Shown: positions 19,385 to 30,970, counted from the stretch's first letter. The stretch is DNA of 64,000 nucleotides from Pseudomonas sp. Leaf58 (GCF_003627215.1 NZ_CP032677.1:1431501-1495500), one strand, 5' to 3'. Notes: a model not told the origin generated them from the letters alone. Program-made: numbers and translations.

Positions 19385-21345
19385 CGGGAGGGGGCTCCAG
19401 GCTGCGGTAAGGCGTGCCAATTTTGTAGTTCGTATAAGGTTTGTTCTGCGGTGGTAAACCGGTTGGTCACCAGGCTTACGTAGGTGGGGTACAGCAGCAG
19501 CGTCCCCGCCACCAGCTGGTCCAGCGTCAGGTGCCGGCTGCGCCGCGCCTGCACATGCGGTTGCAGGTCCAGGTCGCGTGTCAGCCCCCAGCCGGCGTAG
19601 AACGGCTGGCCATAGGTGGTCACCGGTACCCCGCGCAGTAAGGCTTCGAAGCCCGACTGCGAAGTCAGCACATGCAATTCGTCGACCACTTCCAGCAACT
19701 GCTGCAGTGGCGTATCGCCAATCACTTCGTCGCACCAGTGCACGGTTTGCGCTTCGTCATCACCGCGGGCACGGGTGCCGGCCAGCACCTCGGGGTGCGG
19801 CTTGTACAAAATCCACGCACCGGGGTTTTGCTCACGCACGGCGCGCAGCAGTTGCAGGTTGCTGCGGATACGGTTGCCGCCAAAGCGGATTGACGCGTCG
19901 CCCTCGACCTGGCCGGGCACCAGAATTACCCGCTGCACGTGCGCCGGGCGGTGCCAACTGGCCCCAGGCAAGTTGTATTTGGTTAGCCCCGCCGCGCAAA
20001 TGGCCAGGCGCAAGGCGTGCGCGCGGGCCAGCAGCTGCGGGTCGAACGCTTCGTCGGCCAGAATGCGTTCTAGGCGCGAAGGGCGGGTGGCGTCGTAGTA
20101 GATGCCCAGGTCATCGACCACCCACGACAACGGGCGCGCCTTGCCCGCACCCAGGCCCACGGAACGTAAAAAGCCGTCTTCTACCCGGTTGACCGGCAAG
20201 GGGTGGGTGCTGAGGTCGGTGTCGTGTTTGCAGCCCCAGGACACCACTGGCAGGTCTTGCTTGAGTGGTTGTTCTGGCTTGACGAAGCGGATGGAGGCGC
20301 CATCGAAAAACATCTCAACCAAGGGTTCTTTCCAGCGGCTGAAACCTAGCATCTGCACCGCGTTGGGCAGAGCGCTGCGGTGCCGCCGTTGCAGGCCCAG
20401 CCATTTGATCAGCACTTCCGGGGTGCACGGCTCGCTGCGCTCGGGGCAAACATAGCGCGGGTAACCCACCAGGCAGGCATGGATTAGTTGCGTCAATGGC
20501 ACCGGTTTACGGCGCGAAGGTGCCGGCAAGCGGTCCTCGGTGAGGCCCCAGCCTGCGTAGAACGGCATGCCCCAGGTGTGCACCGGCACGCCCCACAGCA
20601 AGGCATCGAAGCCCAGCTGCGATGTCATTACGAACACAGCACGCATGCGCGGTAGCAGATCGGCTGGGTGGATGTTGCGTGCCAGCACCCGTACCCGAGG
20701 GTTGCTAGCTAATGCCGCCAGATCGAAATGCCCAGTCTTATGCCCAGCAACTACATCCGGGTGTACCTTCAGTACGATGGAGCTGTGCGGATAGCGAGCC
20801 AATGCAGCATCAAGCATCGCCTGGAAGCCATCTGCACTCGCCCCCTGTAGCGAGGCATCGCCACATGTTTGGTCGGCTACAAGCACGCAGTCCTCCGGTA
20901 GGGCTGGCACTTCAATCCGGGCGTTGTTGTATTTGGAAACCCGCTGCTGCTGCCACAGAATGCGTAAAGCCAGTGCGCGCTTGGTCTGTTTGGCGTCGAG
21001 GGGGGTGGCGATGAGCTGTTCTAGCCGTGACGGCCCTGTGGCATCGTAATAGACACCAACGTCGTCGACGACCAATGACAGGGGAGGGTCATCTGCTCCC
21101 AAGCCTACCGAACGAACAAAGCCATCCTCAAGTGTAACCACGCGTTTACCCGCCTTGGCTGCTTTAGCAATAGCTTTGAGGGCACTTGGCTTTCGCCCCC
21201 AGGCCATCACGCAATCCGCATTGGCTAAATGACGTGCAGCACCATTTTGCAGCGCGTAGTCAGGCAGCAGCGCAGGGAGTGTGCTTAGACGCTGGGCGCC
21301 TTTGGATAGGACCAATAGACGAGGGCGAGGCGGAACGTCATCCAT
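19324..21345 (-). CDS. kpsC: KpsC-type dual beta-Kdo transferase, copy 2
   Basis: A 673-residue KpsC with both modules: TLEDGFVRSVGLG in the first half and RVEDGFLRSVGLG in the second, each followed by a V-D-D-x-G-x-Y-Y-D segment, HPD/HPE and PFYAGWGLT. The ATG at 21345 gives almost exactly the length of E. coli KpsC; an upstream TTG at 21429 is possible. It is clearly a paralogue of the protein encoded at 12941-15118, not a near-identical duplicate. Being directly upstream of kpsS, this copy is the better positional match for the standard kpsC-kpsS pair. Why two are needed is unclear. Confidence 0.87.
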   Translation of the reverse strand: MDDVPPRPRLLVLSKGAQRLSTLPALLPDYALQNGAARHLANADCVMAWGRKPSALKAIAKAAKAGKRVVTLEDGFVRSVGLGADDPPLSLVVDDVGVYYDATGPSRLEQLIATPLDAKQTKRALALRILWQQQRVSKYNNARIEVPALPEDCVLVADQTCGDASLQGASADGFQAMLDAALARYPHSSIVLKVHPDVVAGHKTGHFDLAALASNPRVRVLARNIHPADLLPRMRAVFVMTSQLGFDALLWGVPVHTWGMPFYAGWGLTEDRLPAPSRRKPVPLTQLIHACLVGYPRYVCPERSEPCTPEVLIKWLGLQRRHRSALPNAVQMLGFSRWKEPLVEMFFDGASIRFVKPEQPLKQDLPVVSWGCKHDTDLSTHPLPVNRVEDGFLRSVGLGAGKARPLSWVVDDLGIYYDATRPSRLERILADEAFDPQLLARAHALRLAICAAGLTKYNLPGASWHRPAHVQRVILVPGQVEGDASIRFGGNRIRSNLQLLRAVREQNPGAWILYKPHPEVLAGTRARGDDEAQTVHWCDEVIGDTPLQQLLEVVDELHVLTSQSGFEALLRGVPVTTYGQPFYAGWGLTRDLDLQPHVQARRSRHLTLDQLVAGTLLLYPTYVSLVTNRFTTAEQTLYELQNWHALPQPGAPSRWQDLKRRLSSLLGMKRPTN

Positions 21346-21625
21346 AAACGTGGAGCGGCATCCATTCAGCAAGCGGGCTGCAATAACCAGGGGTCTTGCG
21401 AGTCCGGGTGGAAATAAAGGGGGAACCAATCTTAATACAAATTCAGTTTTCTAGGCGTGCCGTTAGGTAAAAAAACGCAAAAAGAAATTAGACAATCTGC
21501 GCATTTGCTGACGTATGGCATCAAAATGCCATCCATTCCAAGCAAACTCCTCCGAGGCCCCGTTCCACGCTTGCGTGTTAGAAGCTGACTTCTACCCATC
21601 TGTGCCCGCAACCGAGGTCTCCTAT
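21346..21625. other. AT-rich spacer upstream of kpsC copy 2
   Basis: About 280 bases between the kinase-like gene and kpsC. It contains a perfect 7-bp hairpin (atggcat/atgccat, 21515-21532) without a T-run, so it does not look like a terminator. A local promoter for the kpsC-kpsS operon could lie here. No gene is supported. Confidence 0.45.
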
Positions 21626-22684
21626 CTACGGCTCCTCCACCAGCCCCAACAAATATGAGTATTTCTCGTGCAAGACCCCCATGCGATCCCGCTCCCGGTA
21701 CTCCATGACGGTTTCTGGGCGCAAGCAATGGAACAGTGCTGTGATCAGGAACACATAACGGAGGTTCTCGATCGCTTGCTCGACATCGAATTTCTTAGCA
21801 AGCGCTGTACGGTAAGCTTCGATGAACTCAGCTTGCGCTGCCAAGAAAACCCTCATGTCTTTTCGTCGGAAGAGGCTGCCCAAGTAGGCTCCGCCGTCGA
21901 ATCCAATCCGGCCAATCTTTACCTCGCTCCAGTCGATCAAGTGCAACTGGCCCTTTTCGACGAAAAGGTTTTTGCGCAGGTAATCCATGTGGCTGATGCA
22001 GTGGGGGCTTCGCCGGGCTTCGGCTGCCATCTTTTTCGTCAATGGCAGAAAGGCCTTGAAGCGCTCCGCCAGGCCAGCAAACCTTTCGTCTTCGAGGCCA
22101 AGCTTTTCCAATGATGGAAGGCAGCGAGCAAAATTAAAGCGGGGGCGCAGCAGAAACCAAGGTCTATAGAAGTCCATACTCCATAGCAGAGGCGCCTTCC
22201 CCAAGGGTTGTGATTGGAGATAGCTATGGCTCAGACTTTCTAGCTCGGCAATGCCAGATGCCAGCTCCCTAGCAATGGCATGCATGTGGGGTGGTTTGCC
22301 ACGCACGAACTCGGTGAAGATCAAGCTCTCCCAGGGGGTCTCGATCACCCCTAGGCAAGAGGGGTAGTTGAAGTGGGCACTACCTGCCAGCATACCTTCG
22401 GCACGATGAAAGCGCGCCTCTTGGCTGCCGATGAACGCCACTTTGCGAATGGATTTTTCCACCACCTCTACTGGGAGCCCAGTGCAGGGGTCCAGCAGAC
22501 GATGGTGACGTACGTAGTTTACGAACGACGCGTTCGCTCCGAGGACCTCACTACTAATCTCTAGTGCTTTCCCATGCCATTGGGGCTTGAGCGCGCGCAG
22601 GTTGTCTTCGAGAGAGGCGGGGCGCCAGCGGTAGAGCGTTTTGCTGACGATGCGCTGGCTTGTGGGGGGGTCCGTTACATCCAT
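21626..22684 (-). CDS. Protein-kinase-like/aminoglycoside-phosphotransferase-fold protein
   Basis: A 352-residue protein with a catalytic loop HMDYLRKNLFV (H-x-D-x4-N) followed by LIDWSEV, the D-x-W/DFG equivalent, as in APH, choline-kinase and Kdo-kinase folds. An N-lobe lysine is plausible in VVEKSIRK. It may phosphorylate a sugar, lipid head or small molecule. It is the first gene of the minus-strand block that carries kpsC, kpsS and the lipid enzymes, and is divergent from kpsF. No specific family is recognised. Kdo-kinase-like activity is tempting given the context, but nothing in the sequence proves it. Confidence 0.65.
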   Translation of the reverse strand: MDVTDPPTSQRIVSKTLYRWRPASLEDNLRALKPQWHGKALEISSEVLGANASFVNYVRHHRLLDPCTGLPVEVVEKSIRKVAFIGSQEARFHRAEGMLAGSAHFNYPSCLGVIETPWESLIFTEFVRGKPPHMHAIARELASGIAELESLSHSYLQSQPLGKAPLLWSMDFYRPWFLLRPRFNFARCLPSLEKLGLEDERFAGLAERFKAFLPLTKKMAAEARRSPHCISHMDYLRKNLFVEKGQLHLIDWSEVKIGRIGFDGGAYLGSLFRRKDMRVFLAAQAEFIEAYRTALAKKFDVEQAIENLRYVFLITALFHCLRPETVMEYRERDRMGVLHEKYSYLLGLVEEP

Positions 22685-23175
22685 GTTGGCAGTGCCATGC
22701 GTCCGATTCAGTGCTTCAAAAGGTGGATATGCTGCTGTATGAGAGGCCTGTGCACAACGAAAAGTTACAACAAGGCATTGATTTGGTAGGTCGACCTGGT
22801 CGAACTCCCTGTGGTCAAAGGGCTGCCCGGCGGCAGATTTTTGAAAAGCCTAGTGTGACAAAAGCAAGGCAGGCCATTTACCCACTCCCGCCTGCCCTGT
22901 AGCGCAGCAATATCCTCGGCTGGGCGATATGAAGAGGAGGTCCGACCTGCTATTGGTCACAAGGCACCCTTTGTTCGTGGTCCTCGGAGGCAGGTCAGAC
23001 GTTCAATGCTGCCGATCCTCCCGTCCCGAACCAGGTGCCTGGTGCCTTTCCCTCTCAAGCGACGCCTCCGCCAGTCTGATTGACTACAAGACTGAGGTCC
23101 TTGCACTTTGCTTCCCGGTGCAAAAACCTTAACATTCCCCGCTTCGTAAATATTTAGCTGTCGTCAGGGACGAAA
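22685..23175. other. Divergent promoter region between kinase-like gene and kpsF
   Basis: About 490 bases separating oppositely oriented transcripts. A TAAATATTT sequence near 23147 could serve as a -10 element for kpsF, but no matching -35 is obvious. An imperfect inverted repeat (aaggcacc near 22970, ggtgcctt near 23038) is present. No gene is supported. Confidence 0.4.
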
Positions 23176-24108
23176 ATGAATCACCTTAACATTGCCAAAG
23201 AAGCTCTAATCGCCCAGGCTCAAGCAGTTACTCAACTAGCTGACCGCCTTGATGGCGAGTTTCAGAGTGCCGTCGAACTGATCCTCGGTTGCAAGGGCCG
23301 CACCGTGGTGTGTGGTATGGGCAAATCTGGCCTCATCGGCCAGAAGATTGTCGCCACTTTTGCTTCCACGGGTACCCCTAGCTTCTTCCTACACCCAGCC
23401 GAAGCTTTCCACGGCGATCTGGGCATGCTGAAGCCGATTGATGTTCTAATCCTCATTAGCTACAGCGGTGAGACCGAAGAGCTGATCAAGCTGATCCCGA
23501 GCCTGAAGTCGTTTGGCAACAAGATCGTCGCTATGACCGGCAATGGCAAATCTACCCTAGCCAAGCACGCTGACATCTGGCTAGACATTTCGGTTGAGCG
23601 GGAGGTTTGTCCGAACAACCTAGCACCGACCACTTCCACCTTGGCCACGATGGCGATGGGTGATGCGTTAGCGGTGGCATTGATCGAAGCTATCCAGTTC
23701 AAGCCGATGGACTTCGCCCGCTACCACCCCGGTGGTAGCCTGGGTCGCAAGTTGCTGACTCGTGTTTGCGATGTAATGCACTCGCCGGCTCCTGTGGTTG
23801 CCCCGTCTACGAGCTTCCATGATTGCCTGCTGGTCATGACTCGTAGCCGCCTGGGCATGACAGTTGTGATGGAGGGCGACAAGCTTGTCGGTATCGTTAC
23901 TGACGGGGATCTACGCCGCGCATTGCTGGAGGATGAGAGCATTATTCAGGCCACGGTTGAACAGTTCATGACTGCTAGCCCGCACACCATTCGAGAGGAT
24001 TCACAACTTTCGGAAGCTGAAGCCTATATGCTCGACAACAAAATCCGAGCGTTAGCTGTGACCGATGCTGAAGGAGCTGTTGTTGGTGTGGTAGAAATCT
24101 TCGACTAG
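23176..24108 (+). CDS. kpsF: Arabinose-5-phosphate isomerase KpsF/KdsD
   Basis: A 310-residue isomerase converting ribulose 5-phosphate to arabinose 5-phosphate, the first step to CMP-Kdo. It has an N-terminal SIS domain (about 30-170; GMGKSGLIGQK, STGTPSFFLHPAEAFHGDLG, SYSGETEE) and two CBS domains (about 200-310). The segment YHPGGSLGRKL between them is characteristic. Together with KdsA and the KdsB-KdsC fusion nearby it gives the locus a complete Kdo supply. It is the only plus-strand gene in this part of the locus, is divergent from the kinase-like gene, and ends in a strong terminator. Confidence 0.95.
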   Translation: MNHLNIAKEALIAQAQAVTQLADRLDGEFQSAVELILGCKGRTVVCGMGKSGLIGQKIVATFASTGTPSFFLHPAEAFHGDLGMLKPIDVLILISYSGETEELIKLIPSLKSFGNKIVAMTGNGKSTLAKHADIWLDISVEREVCPNNLAPTTSTLATMAMGDALAVALIEAIQFKPMDFARYHPGGSLGRKLLTRVCDVMHSPAPVVAPSTSFHDCLLVMTRSRLGMTVVMEGDKLVGIVTDGDLRRALLEDESIIQATVEQFMTASPHTIREDSQLSEAEAYMLDNKIRALAVTDAEGAVVGVVEIFD

Positions 24109-24115
24109 ATCAGTG

Positions 24116-24146
24116 AAAAAGCCGGGTTTTTCACCCGGCTTTTTTG
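24116..24146 (+). terminator. Rho-independent terminator after kpsF
   Basis: An 11-bp stem (aaaagccgggt / acccggctttt) with a short T-rich loop is followed by a run of T, eight bases after the kpsF stop. Confidence 0.93.
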
Positions 24147-24285
24147 ATGACAGCTCTCGATAGTCTGAAATCACCTAGTGCTGGTGGAGGAGTTTTGTCT
24201 GGGCTAGTGCCTGTCATATTTATCCTGGTGTACTAAATCGCTTTAATTCTCAGGGGGAAGGTGTTCGATCAGTCATCTATTTAGT

Positions 24286-26244
24286 TTAATTTAAATGAGC
24301 AGTAATAAAAAGCGTTCCCTTCTCTTCGCTTAGCACTGTCCCCGTAAGTGAAATAAAATTTTGGGATATTTGTTGGATGCCGATATTGAAAATTGGATAT
24401 CCATCACCCTTCCAGTGGGATGAGATCTGGATATCTTTCACTGTTGGTATGCGCCAAAGTTTGTGCTCAAGTTTCGCTTCGTCTATTTTTCCAGACTTCG
24501 CTACATCTATAGAAATTGATGCTTTGGTTCTATTATAAAGCCTCTTCTTTTCGGATAGGATTTCTATTGCCCACGAGCTGATATTGTCTAGTGCAATAAA
24601 ATTTTTGTTAGTGATGACGGCGCTCGACGAGCTGGCCTTTGCTATGCCCTCCAAAGCTATTTGATTTTTCTTTACCTCAATGAGGCCGCTGAGAACATTG
24701 CCGCGCATGTTCTTTCCGAGATTTATAATTCCGCGAGCACAATTATTTAAATAGATCCTATCTATTTGCCAATCCCTGGCCCCCGCTTCGATGATCACCG
24801 CTGCGCTTGTGGTGTTGTCGCTGTCTTGTAAATTCCGTAAATCTACGCTGCTGTAGTGGCCGCCAATGTTATTTTTACCGATTCTCAAGCCGTTACCGAT
24901 TACAAATTTGTTGTCGACACAGTCGATTCTAGCAATAAATATACCGGCGTCATCATAAATAAAGTCACCCGTTCCTTTTGGCGTGTTACTGGTTCTTCGG
25001 GTGGAGACGTGAAGGATGGAAATTTTTGATTTGTTTCGATCGGATTTAGGGTCAAGCCGAACTTCGAGGTATGGCTTTGTTTGGTTGTTATGGGCGAAGT
25101 TGTTTTGCTGTAGTAGCAGGCTAGAAATCGTGCCATACGCAGAGCCCTCTATTAATACGCCTCCCCATGAGGATGACGTGATTATGCAGTCAGCATGGAA
25201 TCTAGTATTTTTTGCGATGTATAAAGATCTTCCGTATATGGCTCCATTTAAATTGGCATAAGATATTTTGCATGGAGAGTGAATGCGGACAGAATGTATT
25301 TCTTCGTTTGGAAATAAAAGTGAAGTGCGATTGGGTGGTGGTGGGGTTGCGCGTGAAGTCCAGCCGCAATAGTTCGTAGTTAGATTCCATATCGGAATAT
25401 CCGCTGGGCCATCAAAGACAAAAGATTCATATAAAGTGTCTGAAATATTTATGTTTTTTATGTCGTAAGGTGCAGCGAGAGATAAGGGGCTGCCTTGGAG
25501 TGGGGCGCTGGTGTCTTGTGTGTTTCGGAATGACCTAACAAGGTTTTTATTAAACGCTATTCTGATGCCAACACCATTAATGTTGTGCACCTGTAGCCAG
25601 CCAATTTGAAATCTGTGTGAATGTATCTTGAGGCCGTAGGCTAGATCTTTTTCAGATGATGGTAGCGTACTTTGATTTTTGGCATTGCCGTCAATGATAA
25701 TGCCATCGATTCCGCCGTCAAGCGTATAGTTACTGTCAGTCCCAGCTTTCCATTGGTCCCAATCTTCAAAGGAGTCACTCTCTATGACGCTGCAGTTAGC
25801 ATTGTCCATTAGGCTGATAGTGCACTGACCTTGGAGGCCTTTGAGAAAGGCGCCGCCTTTCCATACAAGCGGCTCAGACAGAACTATATGTAAATCCTGT
25901 AAGTCAATTACGCTAGGCCGCTGTTTGGCTTTATTTAACTCATCTTGCAGTGTCGCCCAATCAATAGAGTGTTCTAATGATTCTATAAATGGGAAATATT
26001 TTTTTGCTTCCTGTAAGCTTGAGTATCTCTCGGAAAGAGCATGATATCGGCCGTCGCCTATTATGCCAATGTCGCTGGCTGTCTTGGTCTGGCCTCCTAC
26101 CCAGGTAGGAAAGGTGTTTGGCGGGTTTTTTTTTGTGTCCGCAAGCAAGGTTGACGCACTTACTAGCCCGCTGCTAGTGGCCGCAACCCCTAAAATTGTA
26201 GAGCCGAGGAATTTTCTACGTTCAAAAAATAAAGGCATACTCAC
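24286..26244 (-). CDS. Exported right-handed beta-helix (pectate-lyase-like) protein, Tat signal
   Basis: A 652-residue protein beginning with a twin-arginine-type signal (ERRKFLG followed by a hydrophobic stretch) and ending in repeated beta-rich, Asn/Ile/Gly-rich segments (for example GIDGIIIDGNAKN, NINGVGIRIAFNKN, GGVLIEGSAYG, DRIYLNNCARGI) that suggest a parallel beta-helix. Such proteins are often polysaccharide lyases, epimerases or hydrolases, but no catalytic residues can be assigned. GTG at 26244 or ATG at 26238 may start it. It is visibly more AT-rich than its neighbours. A hairpin separates it from the kdsB-kdsC gene, so it may have its own promoter. It probably trims or modifies the capsule outside the inner membrane; this is inference. 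Confidence 0.65.
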   Translation of the reverse strand: MSMPLFFERRKFLGSTILGVAATSSGLVSASTLLADTKKNPPNTFPTWVGGQTKTASDIGIIGDGRYHALSERYSSLQEAKKYFPFIESLEHSIDWATLQDELNKAKQRPSVIDLQDLHIVLSEPLVWKGGAFLKGLQGQCTISLMDNANCSVIESDSFEDWDQWKAGTDSNYTLDGGIDGIIIDGNAKNQSTLPSSEKDLAYGLKIHSHRFQIGWLQVHNINGVGIRIAFNKNLVRSFRNTQDTSAPLQGSPLSLAAPYDIKNINISDTLYESFVFDGPADIPIWNLTTNYCGWTSRATPPPPNRTSLLFPNEEIHSVRIHSPCKISYANLNGAIYGRSLYIAKNTRFHADCIITSSSWGGVLIEGSAYGTISSLLLQQNNFAHNNQTKPYLEVRLDPKSDRNKSKISILHVSTRRTSNTPKGTGDFIYDDAGIFIARIDCVDNKFVIGNGLRIGKNNIGGHYSSVDLRNLQDSDNTTSAAVIIEAGARDWQIDRIYLNNCARGIINLGKNMRGNVLSGLIEVKKNQIALEGIAKASSSSAVITNKNFIALDNISSWAIEILSEKKRLYNRTKASISIDVAKSGKIDEAKLEHKLWRIPTVKDIQISSHWKGDGYPIFNIGIQQISQNFISLTGTVLSEEKGTLFITAHLN

Positions 26245-26308
26245 ATATCTCTGAAAAGGTCTAAGTGAGTATGTTGGATTTTCTAAAATGAAAATAGTTC
26301 AGGGCTGC

Positions 26309-26340
26309 AAGAAAGGTGGCAGCTTGTATTCGCTGCCACA
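26309..26340 (-). terminator. Terminator-like hairpin after the kdsB-kdsC fusion gene
   Basis: Read on the minus strand, a perfect 8-bp stem gtggcagc/gctgccac with an 8-base loop is followed by ctttctt, a few bases after the stop codon. The T-run is interrupted by C, so termination may be partial, allowing some read-through into the beta-helix gene. Confidence 0.65.
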
Positions 26341-26346
26341 CTACGT

Positions 26347-27633
26347 TTATTGCGCCATCTTGTTCATTAGGCTCATATATCCCTCCGCAGTGGTGACTTT
26401 GGACATTTTGTTTTGGGCAAACAAAATGGCGTCAGCTACTTCCCGAAAAGCTCCCGTGCCACCAGCGCTCGTCAATGTGTGCGTTGCAGCAGCTTTCACA
26501 TAATGGGGAGCATCCGCGACCGCAAATGACAGTCGACACGCCGCGAAAGCTGGTAAATCGATGCAGTCATCCCCGATGCAGGCGGTTTGCTCAGATGTCA
26601 CGCCGGCCTCAGCGATCAATTGATTGCAGGCCGCCAGCTTATCTTTCACACCTAATTGAAAGAGCGAAATACCAAGATCAGAAATCCGCTTACGTAAAGT
26701 TGCAGAATCTCGTCCAGACAAGACCGCAACTCTTACGCCGTTTTCCTCGAGGAGACGCATACCCATACCATCTCGGACATGAAAGCGCTTCAGGCATTCT
26801 CCGGTAGAATCGTAGTAAATTCCGCCATCTGTTAACACGCCATCTACATCGGTGATCACGAGTCGGATATCTGCCAGAGCAGGTTTTACTGCAGGGGATT
26901 TGCCTTGGATTAGAGCACGCACCTGCTCTAGGCATTCAGGCGTATCCACTCCTGGGCCGGTTGGCTCGACTCGATAAGCGCGAATACAGTATCCCGCAGA
27001 AAGCAAGCGCAATTGCTCCAGCTTCTCCGCGTGCTCCATCATTGGCTGTTGCAGAGTTGCGTACTCAGCCAATACTTCGCGACGGTACGCATAAACGCCA
27101 ACATGCTTCAGGAAAGTCGCTGCATTACTGTCACGAGGGTAGGGCACTGGCGAGCGACTGAAGTATAACGCATTGCCATTATTGCCTAGAACTACCTTGA
27201 CAGTATTGGGGTTCATCGCTTCGCTCGCGTCAATAGAATGGCAGAGTGTGCCAATGCTGACGCTAGTATCGATGAGCATCCCTGCAGCCAGTGCTTCGAT
27301 ATCAGCTGGTCGGACAAGTGGCTCATCACCTTGAACATTGATGTAGATATCTGCATCAATTTGAGTCATGACTTCTGCAAGACGGTCAGTACCAGATGGA
27401 TGATCTGGTGAAGTAATTATGCACTCACCGCCAAAACTATGAACGGCATCAGCAACGCGTTGATCGTCAGTAGCAACGACGACGATATGCGTATTGGCCA
27501 CCTGCCGTGCACGCTCATAGACATGCTGAACCATTGGTTTGCCAGCGATATCCGCCAAAGGTTTTCCCGGTAGGCGGGTAGAGTTGTAGCGTGCTGGAAT
27601 AACAATTGCAACCCGTTGCGAAGAACTTGCCAT
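26347..27633 (-). CDS. kdsB: KdsB-KdsC fusion: CMP-Kdo synthetase and Kdo-8-phosphate phosphatase
   Basis: A 428-residue two-domain protein. Residues 1-250 are a CMP-Kdo synthetase (IPARYNSTRLPGKPL, INVQGDEPL, HVGVYAYRRE). Residues about 258-410 are a HAD phosphatase of the KdsC type (ITDVDGVLTDGGIYY with the nucleophile Asp, LSGRDS, KDKL, GDDCIDL). It therefore should dephosphorylate Kdo-8-phosphate and activate Kdo as CMP-Kdo. The ATG at 27633 has AAGGA eight bases upstream; a GTG at 27639 is an alternative. It lies directly after kdsA. Capsule loci usually carry only the synthetase (KpsU), so the fused phosphatase is unusual. Confidence 0.92.
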   Translation of the reverse strand: MASSSQRVAIVIPARYNSTRLPGKPLADIAGKPMVQHVYERARQVANTHIVVVATDDQRVADAVHSFGGECIITSPDHPSGTDRLAEVMTQIDADIYINVQGDEPLVRPADIEALAAGMLIDTSVSIGTLCHSIDASEAMNPNTVKVVLGNNGNALYFSRSPVPYPRDSNAATFLKHVGVYAYRREVLAEYATLQQPMMEHAEKLEQLRLLSAGYCIRAYRVEPTGPGVDTPECLEQVRALIQGKSPAVKPALADIRLVITDVDGVLTDGGIYYDSTGECLKRFHVRDGMGMRLLEENGVRVAVLSGRDSATLRKRISDLGISLFQLGVKDKLAACNQLIAEAGVTSEQTACIGDDCIDLPAFAACRLSFAVADAPHYVKAAATHTLTSAGGTGAFREVADAILFAQNKMSKVTTAEGYMSLMNKMAQ

Positions 27634-27661
27634 GTTCACAATCCTTGCGTTCAGACCTTTC

Positions 27662-30127
<2,466 letters not shown>

Positions 30128-30134
<7 letters not shown>

Positions 30135-30970
30135 TGATGAGTCTCGCCTTTCATAAGCAGGGATACAGACGCAAGATCATTTGTAAATAGATAGGTAGGG
30201 CTGGTTTTTATTGCATTCGGGCTAATCGGCTCGTCCGCAGGCTGTAGTTTGAGCTCGTATGTGTTAGAGTCCAGATAGACTCTGTAACGTAACGGAAATC
30301 GATCGCCCAGTACCTTTTCAATTTCTTGGGTGCCGGTATACGACTCTAACACAATGGTTCGCAGGCTCCGTCGGCTCAGAAGTTTTTGCGCGCCTACCAA
30401 AACCGCTGTTTCGAGACCCTCAACGTCAATTTTTATAAAATTAACGTCGCGGTCCGAGAAGAAGTAATCAAGAGGTAGTACCTTGCTTCTTTGTTTGCTT
30501 GGCTGATCGCCGAAAACCTGAGGAAAAAGCTCGAGCATTTCGGTTGAATATGTCGAGCCTTGGTTGTGGCTCGAAGAGATAATTATCTCCGCGTGAGCGC
30601 GTGCCGAAGAAAGACCAAAGTTGTGAGCAATAATTTTCTCTGTCTGTAGTTGAGAAAGTCGGGTAAATAGCTCTTTCACTGGTTCAAAGCAGTGGACTTT
30701 AGTCGCCCCCGCAGCAAGCATTTGAAGTGCGGAAAAGCCTATGTTTGCACCCGCGTCGACGATGAAGTCTCCGGGTTTTACGAAATGCTGGAAAAGAAGT
30801 TTATCAATGTCGGCTTGCGGGTATCTGATGCCAGCAGCACAGTTGGCGGCGTATTGCCGCTCGTGCTTGTTGGTTAGATGAAGTATTAGTTGAACTTCGC
30901 CGATTGTTATTGTGTATTCACCCTCGGTTTTGATCAGGGGTAGTAGTTGTTCTGTTTGATCATTTGGCAT
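30128..30970 (-). CDS. FkbM-family methyltransferase
   Basis: A 280-residue SAM-dependent methyltransferase. Motif I is FIVDAGANIGFSAL, followed by HCFEPV and, later, FIKIDVEGLE, which together are diagnostic of the FkbM family. Many members methylate hydroxyl groups of exported sugars. Here it lies in the serotype-specific block between the glycosyltransferase and the hydrolase/TPR gene, so methylation of a capsule sugar is likely. It may cap chains, but that cannot be shown. Confidence 0.85.

Noticed and set aside
21432..21728. 98-codon minus-strand frame between the kinase-like gene and kpsC
   Set aside because: Overlaps the end of the kinase-like gene in another frame and has no recognisable sequence.
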